Assembly: GCA_013339895.1 (NCBI GenBank)
Contig: JABACO010000003.1
Span: forward strand, 1,091,669 to 1,155,668
Source: Ephydatia muelleri
Lineage: Eukaryota > Porifera > Demospongiae > Spongillida > Spongillidae
Direction of reading: 5' to 3'
Length of the DNA stretch: 64,000 nucleotides
Below are positions 21,036 to 33,317 of the stretch, piece by piece. The notes beneath the pieces were generated by a model. It saw only the letters and a list, made by a program, of their open reading frames with translations, was not told where the DNA came from and did not search any database. Positions within the stretch are counted from its first letter, which is position 1, and the number at the start of each line of letters is the position of its first letter. The position numbers and the translations under genes were made by a program.

Positions 21036-22917
21036 ATCAATAAAAAATTACACGTCAAATATGTACACATCGTTACACGGTGCCATTTTAGTGTAGTGAC
21101 AATTCGGCAACCATTTAATTGGTTCTCCTTCACTTCATCACGTGTAACTTGTCATAGGAACATCGTTTGAAGACCAAATTGTAGCATTTAAAAACAAAGG
21201 TTCCTTTGAATTAAAAAAAAGTGCAAACATCAGCCGATGAAGATCATAAACGAAAAAGGCGTGCGTGGGCGTAACTTTGTGCCAACTTATTGACACTTGC
21301 TATGCATGCACGTAGGAAGCGAAAGAATGCTCGAAAAACTTTGTTTCCAGTCGAAGAAATCGATTCCTCACGTTACAGGTGCAAACTCATTCACGGTTGC
21401 CTAACTAAACGCACACGACTGGAGAGCATAACAGATATTCAGATGACCTATTCGTTTCCTTCCATGTGTGACCTGATGGCGTCAAGCAATTTGATTGGGG
21501 CGCACGATTTCGTGCGCCACGGAACAATAAAGTTACTTCCTTACTTTTTGTAGCCATTATACATTATGCGATAATGCTTACGTACATGAGTCTGGGAAAG
21601 AGACCTGTCTTCGCGCACCGTACTTATTCATTCATTAACTACGCACAATTTGACGTCACAAGCGTATAAAGCAAACGTTACGAGCGAGGTAAAGAGCATG
21701 GCTCGTTATCAAAGAGAACTAATGTATCATAATGCAAAAGGCTAAGATAACATTTGAATGCCTTCTTTAAAATGAATTCAAAGACAAGGGTGCTGATGGC
21801 AATGTTTAGAAATCAATGAGACCAGACATGAGGATCTAGAGGCTTATCTCTTTATCTGTAATTTGGGATATTGGACTCCATTAATCAATGGACTCATATA
21901 CTGATAAATGGAGAAATGCACATTGGTTATTTGAATATGGTACTTTCACAAACCAGTTATGCTAATAAAATATCAGAACAAGTAAAAAACAGTCAGTTCT
22001 GAAAAACCTAAAAGCCAGTACCACACCCTCAGAGTGTGGAGAACCCATACCTCATACCAATGTAATGTGCATATAAAGGTACCATCTGTCATCATCGCAC
22101 AAATCAAAAGTTAGTAAAGCTGGTGCCTCCAATATTGGATTGAAGTTGATTATGTTTTTAAGAGAGGCTGAAGATGGTACATGTACATCAATGAAGATGT
22201 AGTATTGTCATTTATTGTGTAATTGTAATTGCCTAGTTTAACCCTTGAGAACATTCTAGAAGATTTATCGGAGGTACTTAAAGCTACCGCTGAGCAGAGG
22301 AAGACCAGATCATTTGGAGGCTAGCATACCTTACGGATGGACGAAGGCGCGAACTGATGTTATTTGTGTGCCTATAGCTGTGTGATTCTTATCGCTACTC
22401 TAAGCTGATATTGATTCCTAAACAGGCTGTCATTGGGTCACGAGCGCGGGTATTCCAGTACTTCACAGAAGACATGATCACTTTCCTTATCACCATTCTG
22501 CACATTCTGATGTGATTTGTGAGGAGGTATGTATGTGTCAAGATTACAATCCCCTCAGTTAACAGACTGTCTAAGAACAGCTTGATATGGTACATCATCA
22601 GGTAGCATATGTGAGGGTTCAATGTAAATCAGTGACCATCTATCACATCAACCCTTTTGCGGAGAAAGCCAATTATTACGTTTATTCCACAGGAAAACGT
22701 ACTTAGCAAAGTGTATGACCTGGAAACAACTGATCCAAATGCTGTTGACTTACAAAGTTTAGATAAACAGAGTGGCTTTAGTATATATAGTATCTGAGGC
22801 ACAATTATGGTCTGTTGCCCGTGAAAGAGTGTAGCGCATATCAGTAAACTCTGTAGCCACCAGATAACTAACGTAGTATTGGATGAATAATACAAAATAA
22901 TGTACATTAGCATAATG
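21036..22917. other. No gene recognised
   Basis: AT-rich 1.9-kb stretch. A plus-strand ORF at 21290-21553 has a basic N-terminus but no recognised motif. Other ORFs look random. Confidence 0.4.
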
Positions 22918-22922
22918 CATAT

Positions 22923-23070
22923 TGTCGCATTTAACATTAATTTATTCATATGTTGTATATCGCGCACGTGAGTTTTTGAGAAATAATTGAGTTGAGTAGC
23001 GTGGACGTTTCTCTGCTAGGGATAATCCGACTGCATCGTACAGACAGTGATAATTTCCGTAACTTTCACA
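22923..23070 (+). repeat. BEL/Pao 5' LTR (148 bp, TG...CA)
   Basis: Begins TGTCGCATTTAACATTAA, ends AACTTTCACA, and matches both halves of the 3' LTR. TGGTCCTACGAG directly after it is a candidate primer-binding site (starts TGG); the tRNA is not identified. Confidence 0.93.
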
Positions 23071-23116
23071 TGGTCCTACGAGTCGTGGAACACATTTAGA
23101 ACGGAAATCACTGAAA

Positions 23117-24434
23117 ATGAGCGAAGAGCTTAGCAAGCAAAAAAGAACTAGAGCAGGACATCGTGGGTCCGCCAAGAGAATCATATCCCAAGCGCAGGAA
23201 ACCATAGACTCCGGCGAAATAAACGTCTCGAAGTTGAGCCAATGGCTGTCCTTCAGTTACCAATACCTCAAGACTCTGAAGGAGGAAGGTTGAAACTCTT
23301 CGAAATTTGGACGCCAAAATCTTGGAAGCCATGGAAGATGGAGATGAACTTATCACGGGGATAGAACAAGCCGATCTGAACCGAGAGGTAATAGAACTCG
23401 CTATTCTCGACATTGAAGCCGCGCTACAGTTAGGTGAAGGGAGAAAGAGCGCAGATCGACCGACTCAAGCAACGTTAAACGATGCGGGACGAGCTTCATC
23501 GAACGTTACATCGTCACCGCAAGTCAACGACACTACGCATCTACATAGTGACGCGGTCGTCGAGGGGAGCGAACCCGCTTCCGCTCCACCGCTCGACGAA
23601 GTACTAACTGTACATCAGAAGGCAAGGTTGCCTAAGCTGGAACTGAAAAGATTTGAAGGGGAATTGACGACATGGACGTCGTTCTGGGACTCGTTAGAAG
23701 CAGCCATTCACAACAATGACCAACTTTCATCGATTGACAAGTTTAATTACTTGAGAACACTTCTGGAAGGCCCAGCAGCTGCAGCAGTTGCAGGCTTATC
23801 TCTGACCTCTTCTAACTATACTGAAGCTGTTGCTGTCTTGAAGAAGCGGTTTGGCAACAAACAACTCATCATCTCCGCTCATATGGACATGCTCATGAAC
23901 CGCGAGGGTGTCTCTTCAGGCCGGAACTTAAAGGCTATTCGGGAACTGCACAATCATGTTGAATCACATGTAAGAAGCCTACAGTCTCTTGGAGTTCCAT
24001 CCTCTTCATTTGGTGCCATGCTTGCATCGGTTATCATGAACAAGCTACCTCATGATTTACATCTAGCAGTCAGCAAGGAGATAACTGATGGTGAATGGGA
24101 TCTAAAAAAGGTGATGGCAGTAGTAGAGAAAGAAATCGACGCAAGAGAAAGGGCAGCAGCAAACGCGAAACCTGTGCAAAGAGGAATGGGCAGGAGTCAC
24201 CAACCTACTGCGTCAGCCCTCTTATCCAGTAGTGGTTCTCCTTCATGTTCATTTTGTGGCCAGCCTCATTTTTCAGCAAACTGTGAGACGGTGGCTGATG
24301 TCCGAGAACGGAAACAGTTGTTGAGTAAGAATGGTAGATGTTTTGCTTGCCTGCGGAAGGGACACATGAGTAAGGACTGCCGATCATCGAAGAACTGTCA
24401 CGGTTGCGGAGGAAGGCACCATGCCAGTATCTGA
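23117..24434 (+). pseudogene. BEL/Pao gag
   Basis: The frame starts at ATG 23117 (MSEELSKQKRTRAGHRG), shifts by one near 23290, and continues in the phase starting ETLRNLDAKILEAMEDG. It then has the DUF1759-type capsid region (LPKLELKRFEGELTTWTSFW, FNYLRTLLEGPA) and C-terminal zinc knuckles (CSFCGQPHFSANC, CFACLRKGHMSKDC). It ends at an in-frame TGA (24432-24434) that interrupts what should be continuous gag-pol, since pol follows in the same phase. Confidence 0.92.
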
Positions 24435-27069
24435 CCTAAGGGAAAGCAGCAACTACAAGGATCCTCAACGTCGACAGGGAGTCAGCAGTCGGGTCCGAAT
24501 GCCTCAAGTAGATCAAGGTCAAATGCCGGTGGAGGTCAGCAATCGTCCATTTCACTAGTGGTGAGCACCAAGGTGCCAACATTACTTCAAACAGCTCGTG
24601 TCAAGGTCAGAGCTCCTGGCAAACTAGCACCTGTGATCGAAACAAGAATTCTACTGGACACTGGTAGCCAGAGGTCCTACATCTCAAGGCAGCTGAGTGA
24701 AGTACTCGGATTGAAGGAGGAGAAGAGAGAGACACAACTTGTCAAGGCCTTTGCAGCAGAAGAAGAAAAACTTCAGGTGTGCAGTGTGGTTAGTCTTAGG
24801 GTGGAAACAAGGGCAGGATCGAGCATAGTGTTATCTTTGCTTGCCATACCAATCATCTGTGGGCCCATAACTGGGCAGCCGATTACCTGTGCAATGGATC
24901 TCTTCCCACATTTATCAGGCTTGGAACTAGCGGACTCAGGTGATCTGAATGAATGTCGGGAAATTGGTATTCTTATCGGAGCTGATCAACATTGGGAGGT
25001 TGTGACGGGGGAAATAGTTCGAGGTAGATCTGGTCCGTCAGCAATGAAGACATGTTTCGGTTGGGTACTCTCAGGTCCCGTTCCCGGTGTTATTGCTGAA
25101 TCACAAGTGACATGCTCGAACATCTCTCATGTACTAACAATGCAGACGCATTCATCACAGCAAGAGCTTGTCCACCTGGAGAAGAAGTTGCAGGCGTTTT
25201 GGGACCTAGACACTTTAGGAATCAAGGAGGGGGAGCAATCTGTATACCAGAAATTTGTTGAAGATGTATCCTTCCGTGGTGGTCACTATTGTGTGCGGCT
25301 GCCTTGGAAGTTTCCACGCATTATGCTGCCAGGCAACCAAGAACTTTGCCAGAGGCGACTCTACAATCTGCTTAGGAGACTCCAGCAATCACCACAGATC
25401 CTAGCCCAGTATAATGAAATCATTCAAGACCAGCTTAGGCAAGGCATAGTGGAAATAGTTGACCCTTCTGATGCTGGATCCATTGGAGCAACTCACTACC
25501 TTCCTCATCATGCTGTAATACGGGAAGATAAGCTGACAACTAAGTTGCGCATCGTTTATGATGCGTCGGCAAGGAGTAACGGACCGTCTCTTAATGATAG
25601 TTTATACGCGGGACCAACCTTTGGCCAGAACATTCTAGATATTCTTCTGAGATTCCGTCTCTTTCAAATAGCTGTGACTGCAGACATAGAGAAAGCCTTT
25701 CTTATGGTGTCTGTAGCTGAAGAAGACCGCAACTCTTTAAGGTTTCTGTGGGTGGATGACATTGCGGCGCAACTTCCTAGACTAGTCGTCATGCGCTTCA
25801 CCAGGGTGGTGTTTGGAGTTTCGGCAAGCCCGTTTCTCCTCAATGCGACGATTAGAAAGCATGTCGAAGGCTACAGAGATAGTATCCATTCTTTTGTTGA
25901 GAAGTTCAATCGCTCTATTTATGTGGACGACCTCACTTTTGGAGGGAAGACTGAAGCCGAGGCATTTGAGCTGTACGAGAAGTCAAAACGGTGTTTGAGC
26001 CAAGCAGGATTCATTCTCAGGAAATTCATGTCCAACTCTCCGGCCCTTCAGGCACGCGTGTCTTCTCAAGAAACCAATGGGATTCAAGTTCCTCAGCATG
26101 AAGCTGTGACCTGTGACGACGAATCATACACCAAGAACACTTTGGGAGAAAGACTGGAACTACCGGAATGTGTTAAGGTGTTGGGAGTGAAGTGGAAGCC
26201 GACTGAAGACATTTTAGTCTGTGACATCGGGGATCTCTACAAGGTGGCTGTTAACATGGTTCCTACTAAGAGGAATGTTATTGGGCTCTCTGCACGTGTG
26301 TACGATCCCATGGGCATCCTTTCACCATGGACGGTATTCTTCAAGCTACTTTTCCAGGACATTTGTGCAGCAAAATTAGATTGGGATGACCAACTAGAAG
26401 GAGAGTTGTTGCTGAAGTGGAAGGTGTTGCTGTCAAGAATGAAGGAACCACTTCTTCTCCAGATTCCTAGGTGCTACTTCCACGGTGTTGAAGAACCTCA
26501 TTCCTGTGAATTAGTAGGATTCTGTGATGCATCACAACGGGCATATGCTGCAGTGGTGTTTATGAAGATAGGTTCTGCAGGCAAGGGTGCAGTTCGATTT
26601 GTTGCTTCGAGGACCAGAGTTGCTCCTATGAACTCACTGACTATTCCAAGACTGGAGCTGCTAGCTGCACTTCTTTTAGCACGTCTTCTTTCAAATACCA
26701 TGCAAGCACTACAGCCTGAACAGAAATTTGACAAGACATCCTGCTATACTGACTCGAAGATTGTCTTGTATTGGATAAGGGGCTATAGAGTGGAAGCAGT
26801 TTGTGGAGAACAGAGTGAGAGAGATTCGCACTCTGATTCCAGTGGAGTGTTGGCATCACTGTCGCGGTGATGTAAACCCAGCTGATCTCCCATCAAAAGG
26901 AGTTGTAGGTACCGAACCAAGTGCAATTGGATCCTGGCTGAAGGTACCTCAGCATGTTTGTGAGCCAGATCAGGAACCTTGTAATCCTGAATTGAACACC
27001 ATACCTGAGGCCTGTGCAATGGAGCTGAAGGCGGGAGACCGAACCTCCTCAATGACTGTCCACAGCGTG
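24435..27069 (+). pseudogene. BEL/Pao pol: protease, reverse transcriptase, RNase H
   Basis: The protease active site is RILLDTGSQRSYIS near 24650. The RT has KLRIVYDASARS, VTADIEKAFLMVSV and the catalytic box IYVDDLTFGG (about 25915-25945). RNase H/Pao-specific parts include LVGFCDASQRAYAAVVF and TIPRLELLAALL, SCYTDSKIVLYWIRG. A frameshift near 26800 moves the RNase H tail (NRVREIRTLIPVECWHHCRG, NPADLPSKG) to the next frame, which stays open to the insertion at 27070. Unusually well preserved for a decayed copy. Confidence 0.95.
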
Positions 27070-28005
27070 CATATCCAGAAATGAGCGGTCAAAAGTCAGA
27101 ATAATTTACTCGCGGTTTGCGAATCACCGAATATTCCCGTATACCTTCCCATACCAATGTATGGGTTAGTTGTATTCCAAGGACGCCAGATTTTTCCCAG
27201 GATTTGAAATTTGAAAATGTTAGTACACTACATTTGTTATGATTTTTAGTGGTGTCGCCGTATTTTTCCTATTTAAGCTGGGGCTTTCCTAGGATTGTCA
27301 TAACATTGTCCCCAAATGTACAGGTAGCCAATGAGAAGGGTTTCTCATTACAATATTCCACGGTCATTTGTGTCAATACCTTTACGATTTACGATTTTGA
27401 TATTTGAAAATAATATAGCTAGTACATCGAAGAACTATAAAATGTACTAAAAACTAGGCCTTCCTATAGAAAAATCGGCTTCCATACCCGGGAGAAGCAT
27501 TTCATGTTGAATCTGTACGTTCCTCCATCTCGTGCCCTCAATTGACTCACGTGCAGATAGTACCATACAGATAATGCTGTGTAGTTGAAGTGTGGCCCTC
27601 CTTCAGTTTTTTTGATGGCATGAAATCGGTCCCAGACCTCTCATCGCGCTGCCCAAAAAGGTTTTCTACCAGTTGAGTTACTATGCGATCTTACCCGATG
27701 CGATCGGGATCGTTTGTATAAATCGCGCATACAGTACCATCCAGACGTAGCTTCTTGACACACGCGTGCGCGCGTCACGAGTGATACCCGTGCGTGACTC
27801 GAGCATACTTGTGTTTTACACGCATCAGGTTAGTCGTGGCGCGAAGCGACATTTTCGAGCACGAACTCGCGTGCATGATGGCACCCACTCCCTCAGTTGT
27901 AAAATACTATGGACAAATTTTCTACAATTCAGGAGCCCTTTGCTTGAATGCAAAACTAAGTTGTTTGTGAAGCCAGAACAGAGTAAGACTATGAGCTGTG
28001 TGTGT

Positions 28006-28069
28006 TGTTAGTGTGTGTGTGCATGTGTGTGTTTGTACTGTGTGTGCGTGTGTGTGCATGTGCGTGTGC

Positions 28070-28129
<60 letters not shown>

Positions 28130-28155
28130 GTGTGTGTGTGTGTGTGTGTGTGTTG
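28006..28155. repeat. (TG)n microsatellite
   Basis: About 150 bp of near-pure TG dinucleotides with a few interruptions. Overlapping cysteine/valine ORFs are artefacts. Confidence 0.97.
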
Positions 28156-28261
28156 CTTACAAGTGTGTACTAGTATTGACGTTACAATTGTGTGCTATGT
28201 AAACTGTGATTAGCCTAATCTGATGTTAGACTGCCTGGGGTACAAGTACATGTAGCAGTTT

Positions 28262-28480
28262 TTCTCTGAGAACAGTAGGTCCAGGGTAGGCCTATGTAGG
28301 TACGTAGGTCCAGGGTAGGCCTATGTAGGTACATGTAGGTCCAGGGTAGGCCTATGTAGGTACATGTACATGTAGGTCCTCATCTTTGCCTACGTGTTCA
28401 TCACCACCTGTACCACCCTGGACCTACAATGTACATAGGCCTATACTAGTACCCTGGACCTATGTAGACCTATCCTGGAG
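28262..28480. repeat. Short tandem/inverted GTAGGTCC repeats with micro-inversion
   Basis: A unit containing TAGGTCCAGGGTAGGCCTAT is repeated three times (28265-28360). The next segment, 28372-28428, is the reverse complement of 6139-6190 in the other copy, bounded by GTAGGTCC and GGACCTAC. Confidence 0.75.
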
Positions 28481-29760
28481 AGTGAAGATGAGGATAACTA
28501 TTCAGATGGAATTGAAGTTGACTAAAACAAACACCTGGACCCTTGCACAAGTACATGCATGTACTGAATTACAATTGTATGGCCCTTGAAGATAATTTCA
28601 TTATGTGGTAGGTCCATTGTATGCTATGTAAACTGTGATTTGCTAATCTGATGTTAGGCTGCCTGGTAACTTCCAGTTCTAAGAGAACAAACTGTGTACC
28701 TATGTCTTAAAAGCACACACTTTATATGTCATTAGTCCTGATGCCATAAACTTCACAATCAAGTACATGATGGGAGGGGGGTGAGTGGCCTGATACAAAG
28801 CCTTTGGCCTAGTGGTAGAGGCATTTTAGTCTGTTGCATAATGTCCTGGTACTTTGTTGTTCTATAGGGTTCAATAAGAGAGTTCTGTTTTAAAAGTCTG
28901 TTTGGGACTGTTTCTATGGAGATGACAATCCTGTATCTATTTTTTTGTACTGTTGAAGAACAGCAGGGTCCTAGAACCCAATGTTGAGACTGACCATCTG
29001 GAGTCATCCACCTCAGGCTCAGTGAATTTACTCAATCAGAGTTTTGACACTAGGTTCCAACCTACCAGACAAGATGTCTGCTGGTCCTGGAGGGCATGCA
29101 CTTCTTCATCAAGTGGTCCAAAACCAACCAGATGGGCAGGTGTGTTCAGCGTACCCCAAAGGCAGGCACACGTGTCCAGTTCCAGCAATGGAGGCCTACA
29201 GAGAATGTTGTCACTGTTCCACTCACTCCTCACCCCTCTTCCACTTCAAAGATGGGAGAACACTCACATCTAAGAGCTTCCGCTCCACCTTTCTACCCCT
29301 GGTATGGTGGAGCTATGTGGCTACAATCCAGCCAAATATAACACCCACATTGGTGCAGCCATGTACAGTAGCTGCCAGAACAGGCCTTCCCACTGACACC
29401 ATTTGGAACCTCGGAAGAGGTGAAGCAAAGCATACCAGACATATATGTATTGGTGCAGCCACAGTACATGTAAACTTCTAGCAATAGCACATATTATGCA
29501 TGTTTTAACTGCACATTACATGTATCTATGTTCACACAAACCACACACTGTGTGCAGAGACAGGGGTTGGGCCTGATGCCATAACATGGGAGGGGGGTGG
29601 AGTGTGCTTTGACCCTGATGCAGGGCTTTGGCCTAGTGGTAGACTGAGCAGCGCCCCGATGTGTAGACAAAGCTTTCCTTTATGTAAGTATATATTGTGA
29701 TAGCGCTCTTCCATTGGCGAAGTCCCAGAGAGTGCTTCGCAGTTAAGCGCTTTACGTGTA

Positions 29761-29932
29761 TAGAGAGGTTGCAGTGTCATCCCGGGAAGAGCGGCGGCCA
29801 TGTTTTTGGTGTCTCCAGTTCTGTTACAGAATGTTTCCAATCTCTAACAGATTATTTACAACCTGTAACAGAACTCGGGACACCAAAAAACATGGCCGTC
29901 GCTCTTCCCGGGATGACACAGCAACCTCTCTA
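29761..29932. mobile_element. Palindromic MITE, 172 bp, inserted at TA
   Basis: The arms TAGAGAGGTTGCAGTGTCAT and the inverted GATGACACAGCAACCTCTCTA flank a short loop. The other repeat copy (about 7515) lacks it and reads GTGTATTGATC across the site, giving an empty-site comparison with TA at the junction, consistent with a Tc1/mariner-type MITE. Confidence 0.88.
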
Positions 29933-30672
29933 TTGATCGACGCACACATGCAGACAAATATTGAATATGCGGCACATTCAGACTTGATGTTAATCGATCT
30001 AGGTAAGACTGAGAAGCCTACGTAGGTCGTAGCTGTACTGGAAAGTGCTAACGAATCATTTTTTTCCCTGCGTGTAAGGGTATCAGTGCACGTGCCTAGC
30101 CTACGCGCTTCATTCATCGAGCTGCATGCAGACTAAACGAACACTGTTTACAATAAACTTCAAGTGAAAACAACCCACTATATAGGTCAAAAGTGTCCAT
30201 GACGACGTCTTGTATACAATAAATATAATAGGCTAGCTTCACCATAATGCATTAGCAGTGAGCTAGGTGGTGGGTGTCCCTCTAGCTGGCAGTCTAGACC
30301 TATGGGAATTGGGGGGTGGAGGCTAGGGAAAAGGTTTCCACTTAGCTACCTGGCTTGCTATTGGCTCAGATTATCGCCAGCAGCCTTGTTATCTTCAGCT
30401 GAATTAACTTATTATGCACATTTATTCACCATTAGACAATTATTGCCAATATTTATGGCAGATGACGCAATGGCATACTTATATGAATAAATTATGCGCG
30501 GTAGAAATTAATATTTTGTCTTGATTTTAGTTAAAGAATGGTTAATGGAATAATTTTTCGAAGTACATATATAATAATCAGACCGATTTATAGTATATTA
30601 TAAACTTGTTTAAAATTCAATTTGAAATAAAAAGCAAGATGACCGCCTATGTATGGGCCATTTCTGGATATG

Positions 30673-31276
30673 TGGTGGTTGAAGAGTCAAGTCGGATTGA
30701 TTCAGTCATTCGGGTGGAGGACTTCAGCACTCTTAGACAGCTTCTGGGGGTAACGGCTCGTGTTCAGAAGTTTATTACCCTACTGAAATTTAAGGTTAAG
30801 GCTGACCCTCAACACAGAATGAAGACTATGACTGCAGTAGACATCTTGAACGCAGAAAGGCTCTGGATTAGACGGTCTCAATTGTCACTTGTGCAGAATG
30901 ATAGTTTTAGAATGTGGCAAACCCAGTTTGGCTTACGTAAGGATAGGGATGGTATTTGGAGGTGCGTTGGAAGGTTACAAAGGGCTGACTTGTCAGACGA
31001 CACAAAACACCCAATTTTCCTTCATAAATGTCATCCTCTATCCACATTGATTGTGTGGAATTGTCATACTCGAGTGATGCATGGAGGCGTGAAGGAGACA
31101 CTCATCGAGTTACGGTCAAAGTTCTGGATCTCAAGAGGGAGACAATTTGTGAAGACAGTTCTCAGTAAGTGTACGGTTTGTAAGCGCTTCAATTCCAGGC
31201 CACTCAGTGGGCCACCACCTCCACCACTGCCAGACTTTAGAGTGCAAGAAGCACCACCGTTCAGTTTCTTAACCTA
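30673..31276 (+). pseudogene. BEL/Pao integrase N-terminal zinc domain
   Basis: The frame resumes after the insertion with DFSTLRQLLGVTARVQKF, then LNAERLWIRRSQ, and the HHCC zinc domain: HPLSTLIVWNCHTRVMHGG and CTVCKRF. It stops at FSFLT (31276), where the catalytic integrase core should begin. The core, with its DDE residues, is deleted. Confidence 0.93.
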
Positions 31277-31285
31277 ACACGACGC

Positions 31286-31723
31286 ATGATGTACCTAAAC
31301 ACAGTTTTGGGGAATTTTAGGAAGAGCCGGAAAACGGAATACCTTGCGGGGCTACGTGAGATCCATTCCAGTGGGAGGATCGGGGCCAAGGATACAGTTG
31401 CCAAAATCAATTTTGGTGATGTTCTTCTCATACATGATCCAGCCCAACCCAGAGCTCAATGGAGGATTGGGAAGGTGGAGAAGCTGTTGCAGGGATCGGA
31501 TGGATTAGTGAGATGTGCGTCTCTTAGAGTGCTGCGTTCAGGCACTACTACCATACTGTTGAATCACCCGTTGCAACTCTTGTACCCACTTGAATTTGGA
31601 TCTACTACTGACCAGACAGATCAACGTGAACCTGATCAACCTACGGTTATCGCCAAGAGATCTCAGGCAACCAGAGCTGCCGCTCAAGTTGCAAGACTCC
31701 GAATGAAGGAACAGTTGAACTAA
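31286..31723 (+). pseudogene. BEL/Pao integrase C-terminal tail
   Basis: The frame has MMYLNTVLGNFRKSRKTEYL, GDVLLIHDP, QWRIGKVEKLLQGSDGLVRC and NHPLQLLYPLE, the usual C-terminal chromatin/DNA-binding end of Pao integrases. It ends 42 bp before the 3' LTR. Confidence 0.92.
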
Positions 31724-31754
31724 TGTTTACCTTTACCTGACTAGTTAGACTAGT

Positions 31755-31834
31755 CAGGGGGGGAGTGTCGCATTTAACATTAATTTATTCAGTGTATATC
31801 ACGCATGTGAGTTTTTGAGAAATAATTGAGTTGA
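31755..31834 (+). repeat. BEL polypurine tract and 3' LTR, part A
   Basis: AGGGGGGGAG directly precedes TGTCGCATTTAAC at 31766, as expected for the plus-strand primer. The LTR runs to GAGTTGA (31834) and is then interrupted. Confidence 0.9.
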
Positions 31835-32551
31835 ACTTAAATATGTAACTTACCATGGCTCAAGTGTTATTCTTCACTAACTCATCCGTCCACCAATCAT
31901 TCATGCATTTGTTTGTTTTTATTAAAAATATCTTTTACATTAAGCATCCTGAAAGAACTAGCAACAGTTAATTAAATAGCACGAATATACATGTACACAT
32001 TTGCACCGAAGAATTCAATTATTATACAGCCATAACTACAATCCTATAGGCTGCGTGCATGTGCTACACGCACGTACCATGCCATATGCAATCTACATGT
32101 ATATGCTTGTACTGAATAGCTAGTATACACATAAATAAACACACCATATACTGTTGGCTATTTGGTACAATGCAATGCATTTTGTACTGGTGCACATTAT
32201 TTGATGCAAAGCAAGACAGAGCTGTATTAAAGCTTCTTTAAAAGTATGTACACTGTAATTCAAGTGTCAGACAAAATTACTGCTCAGAGCAATTTGCTTA
32301 AAGACTCTCAGGTGCATAGAAGAAGAATAATGTTCAGGATCTACGCAAGTCAGGCGTAGCATTTAACTAAACAATACACAAATAATGGAGCTGGACCGTT
32401 ACCTTTCCTGTCTCTATCCTTCTGTCTGCATGAAGACCATCCTACGAATGACCACCTATTAAGTACTTTCTCATAGAGAATGTTTGTAGTTACTTGTTCA
32501 ATAGGAGGTTTTAAATGGCGAATTTAATTATAAGTTGTAATTACGCCCTAT

Positions 32552-32680
32552 TACTGAAGTACTACTACTGGCTTGCGTACTGAAGTACTACTACTGGCTT
32601 ATGTACTGAAGTACTACTACTGGCTTATGTACTGAAGTACTACTACTGGCTTATGTACTGAAGTACTACTACTGGCTTAC
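32552..32680. repeat. 26-bp tandem repeat, 5 units
   Basis: The unit is TACTGAAGTACTACTACTGG plus CTTATG, with the first unit ending GCG. Confidence 0.95.
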
Positions 32681-32699
32681 GGTTACCTGCCTACCTACC

Positions 32700-32826
32700 T
32701 GGTCTCCACCTATGACATTTTGGGATTGGACTCCTACAAGTACGCCACATACAATGGAGCCTTCCACCTGCTGGCAATGAAGGCGGCTGAGAAACTGGCT
32801 TACCTGATGGGTCGGTTGGGTATAGT
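32700..32826 (+). pseudogene. Exon-like fragment, possibly GH116/GBA2-like
   Basis: The open frame has STYDILGLDSYKYATYNGAF and LLAMKAAEKLAYLMG before a GTATAG donor-like site. The pattern of YD.LG....YNG.....LKA...A resembles the C-terminal domain of non-lysosomal glucosylceramidase-like proteins (GH116). A second short exon-like piece, FIEKKYVLN, follows after TTTCAG near 32897. Likely a captured host gene piece. Low certainty. Confidence 0.3.
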
Positions 32827-33097
32827 ATCCTATTTAGCATTCTTAACCTTTGGTACAGTACTAAAGAATAAAATGTCACTACTGTTGGTGATTTCAGGTT
32901 CATTGAGAAAAAGTATGTGCTTAATAGGTACCCATTGTTGACCACTGTGTCCACCACTTGAAAAGAGAAGATGTCAATACAATTACATCAACTGGCAGTG
33001 GTCATGTTTATGAAAAAGGTATGGCCCTGAATCATACCTATTTCCCATGCTTGCTGTTAGCTAATACAGGTAGCTAACTTGTAACAGACTTTAAGTT

Positions 33098-33181
33098 GTA
33101 GCATGGACGTTTCTCTGCTAGGGATATTTACTATAATCCGACTGCATCGTACAGACAGTGATAATTTCCGTAACTTTCACA
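33098..33181 (+). repeat. BEL/Pao 3' LTR, part B
   Basis: GTAGCATGGACGTTTCTCTG through AACTTTCACA matches the 5' LTR, with an 8-bp insertion (TATTTACT). Followed by the TSD CATAT. Confidence 0.93.
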
Positions 33182-33317
33182 CATATCACACTATCCCAGA
33201 TGCACTTCCACCACCCTCTGATCTCTCCCCCGACCTTTATACCATCACAGATGATGGTTGATTTACACACCTAGCAGTAATCATACCACACTGCATGTTA
33301 CAATATATGCTTACCAA

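Larger units (their letters stand above)
27070..30672. mobile_element. TIR element inserted in BEL pol, 3603 bp
   Basis: The left end CATATCCAGAAATG (27070) and right end CATTTCTGGATATG (30672) are a perfect 14-bp inverted pair. Removing the element with one copy of TG rejoins BEL pol in frame, implying a 2-bp TG target duplication. It contains a TG microsatellite, tRNA-like boxes and a palindromic MITE, and no intact gene. A truncated second copy is at 6124-8226. Superfamily not assigned. Confidence 0.82.
31835..33097. mobile_element. 1.26-kb insertion splitting the BEL 3' LTR
   Basis: The LTR halves join cleanly when 31835-33097 is removed (GAGTTGA then GTAGC). The ends show a short inverted AACTTAAA/TTTAAGTT (31834-31841, 33090-33097). 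No clear TSD. Contents: a 26-bp tandem repeat and an exon-like stretch. Confidence 0.75.
22918..33186 (+). mobile_element. BEL/Pao LTR retrotransposon with TSD, carrying two later insertions
   Basis: 5' LTR 22923-23070 and split 3' LTR (31766-31834 plus 33098-33181). TSD CATAT at 22918-22922 and 33182-33186. One gag-pol frame runs on the plus strand. Insertions at 27070-30672 (in pol) and 31835-33097 (in the 3' LTR) are younger than the element. Without them it is about 5.4 kb. Internal deletion of the integrase core and at least three point lesions make it non-autonomous. Confidence 0.94.

Noticed and set aside
26498-27052. Minus-strand ORFs across BEL pol
   Set aside because: Antisense to a well-supported pol frame.
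27998-28213. Cysteine/valine-rich ORFs
   Set aside because: Translation of a (TG)n microsatellite.
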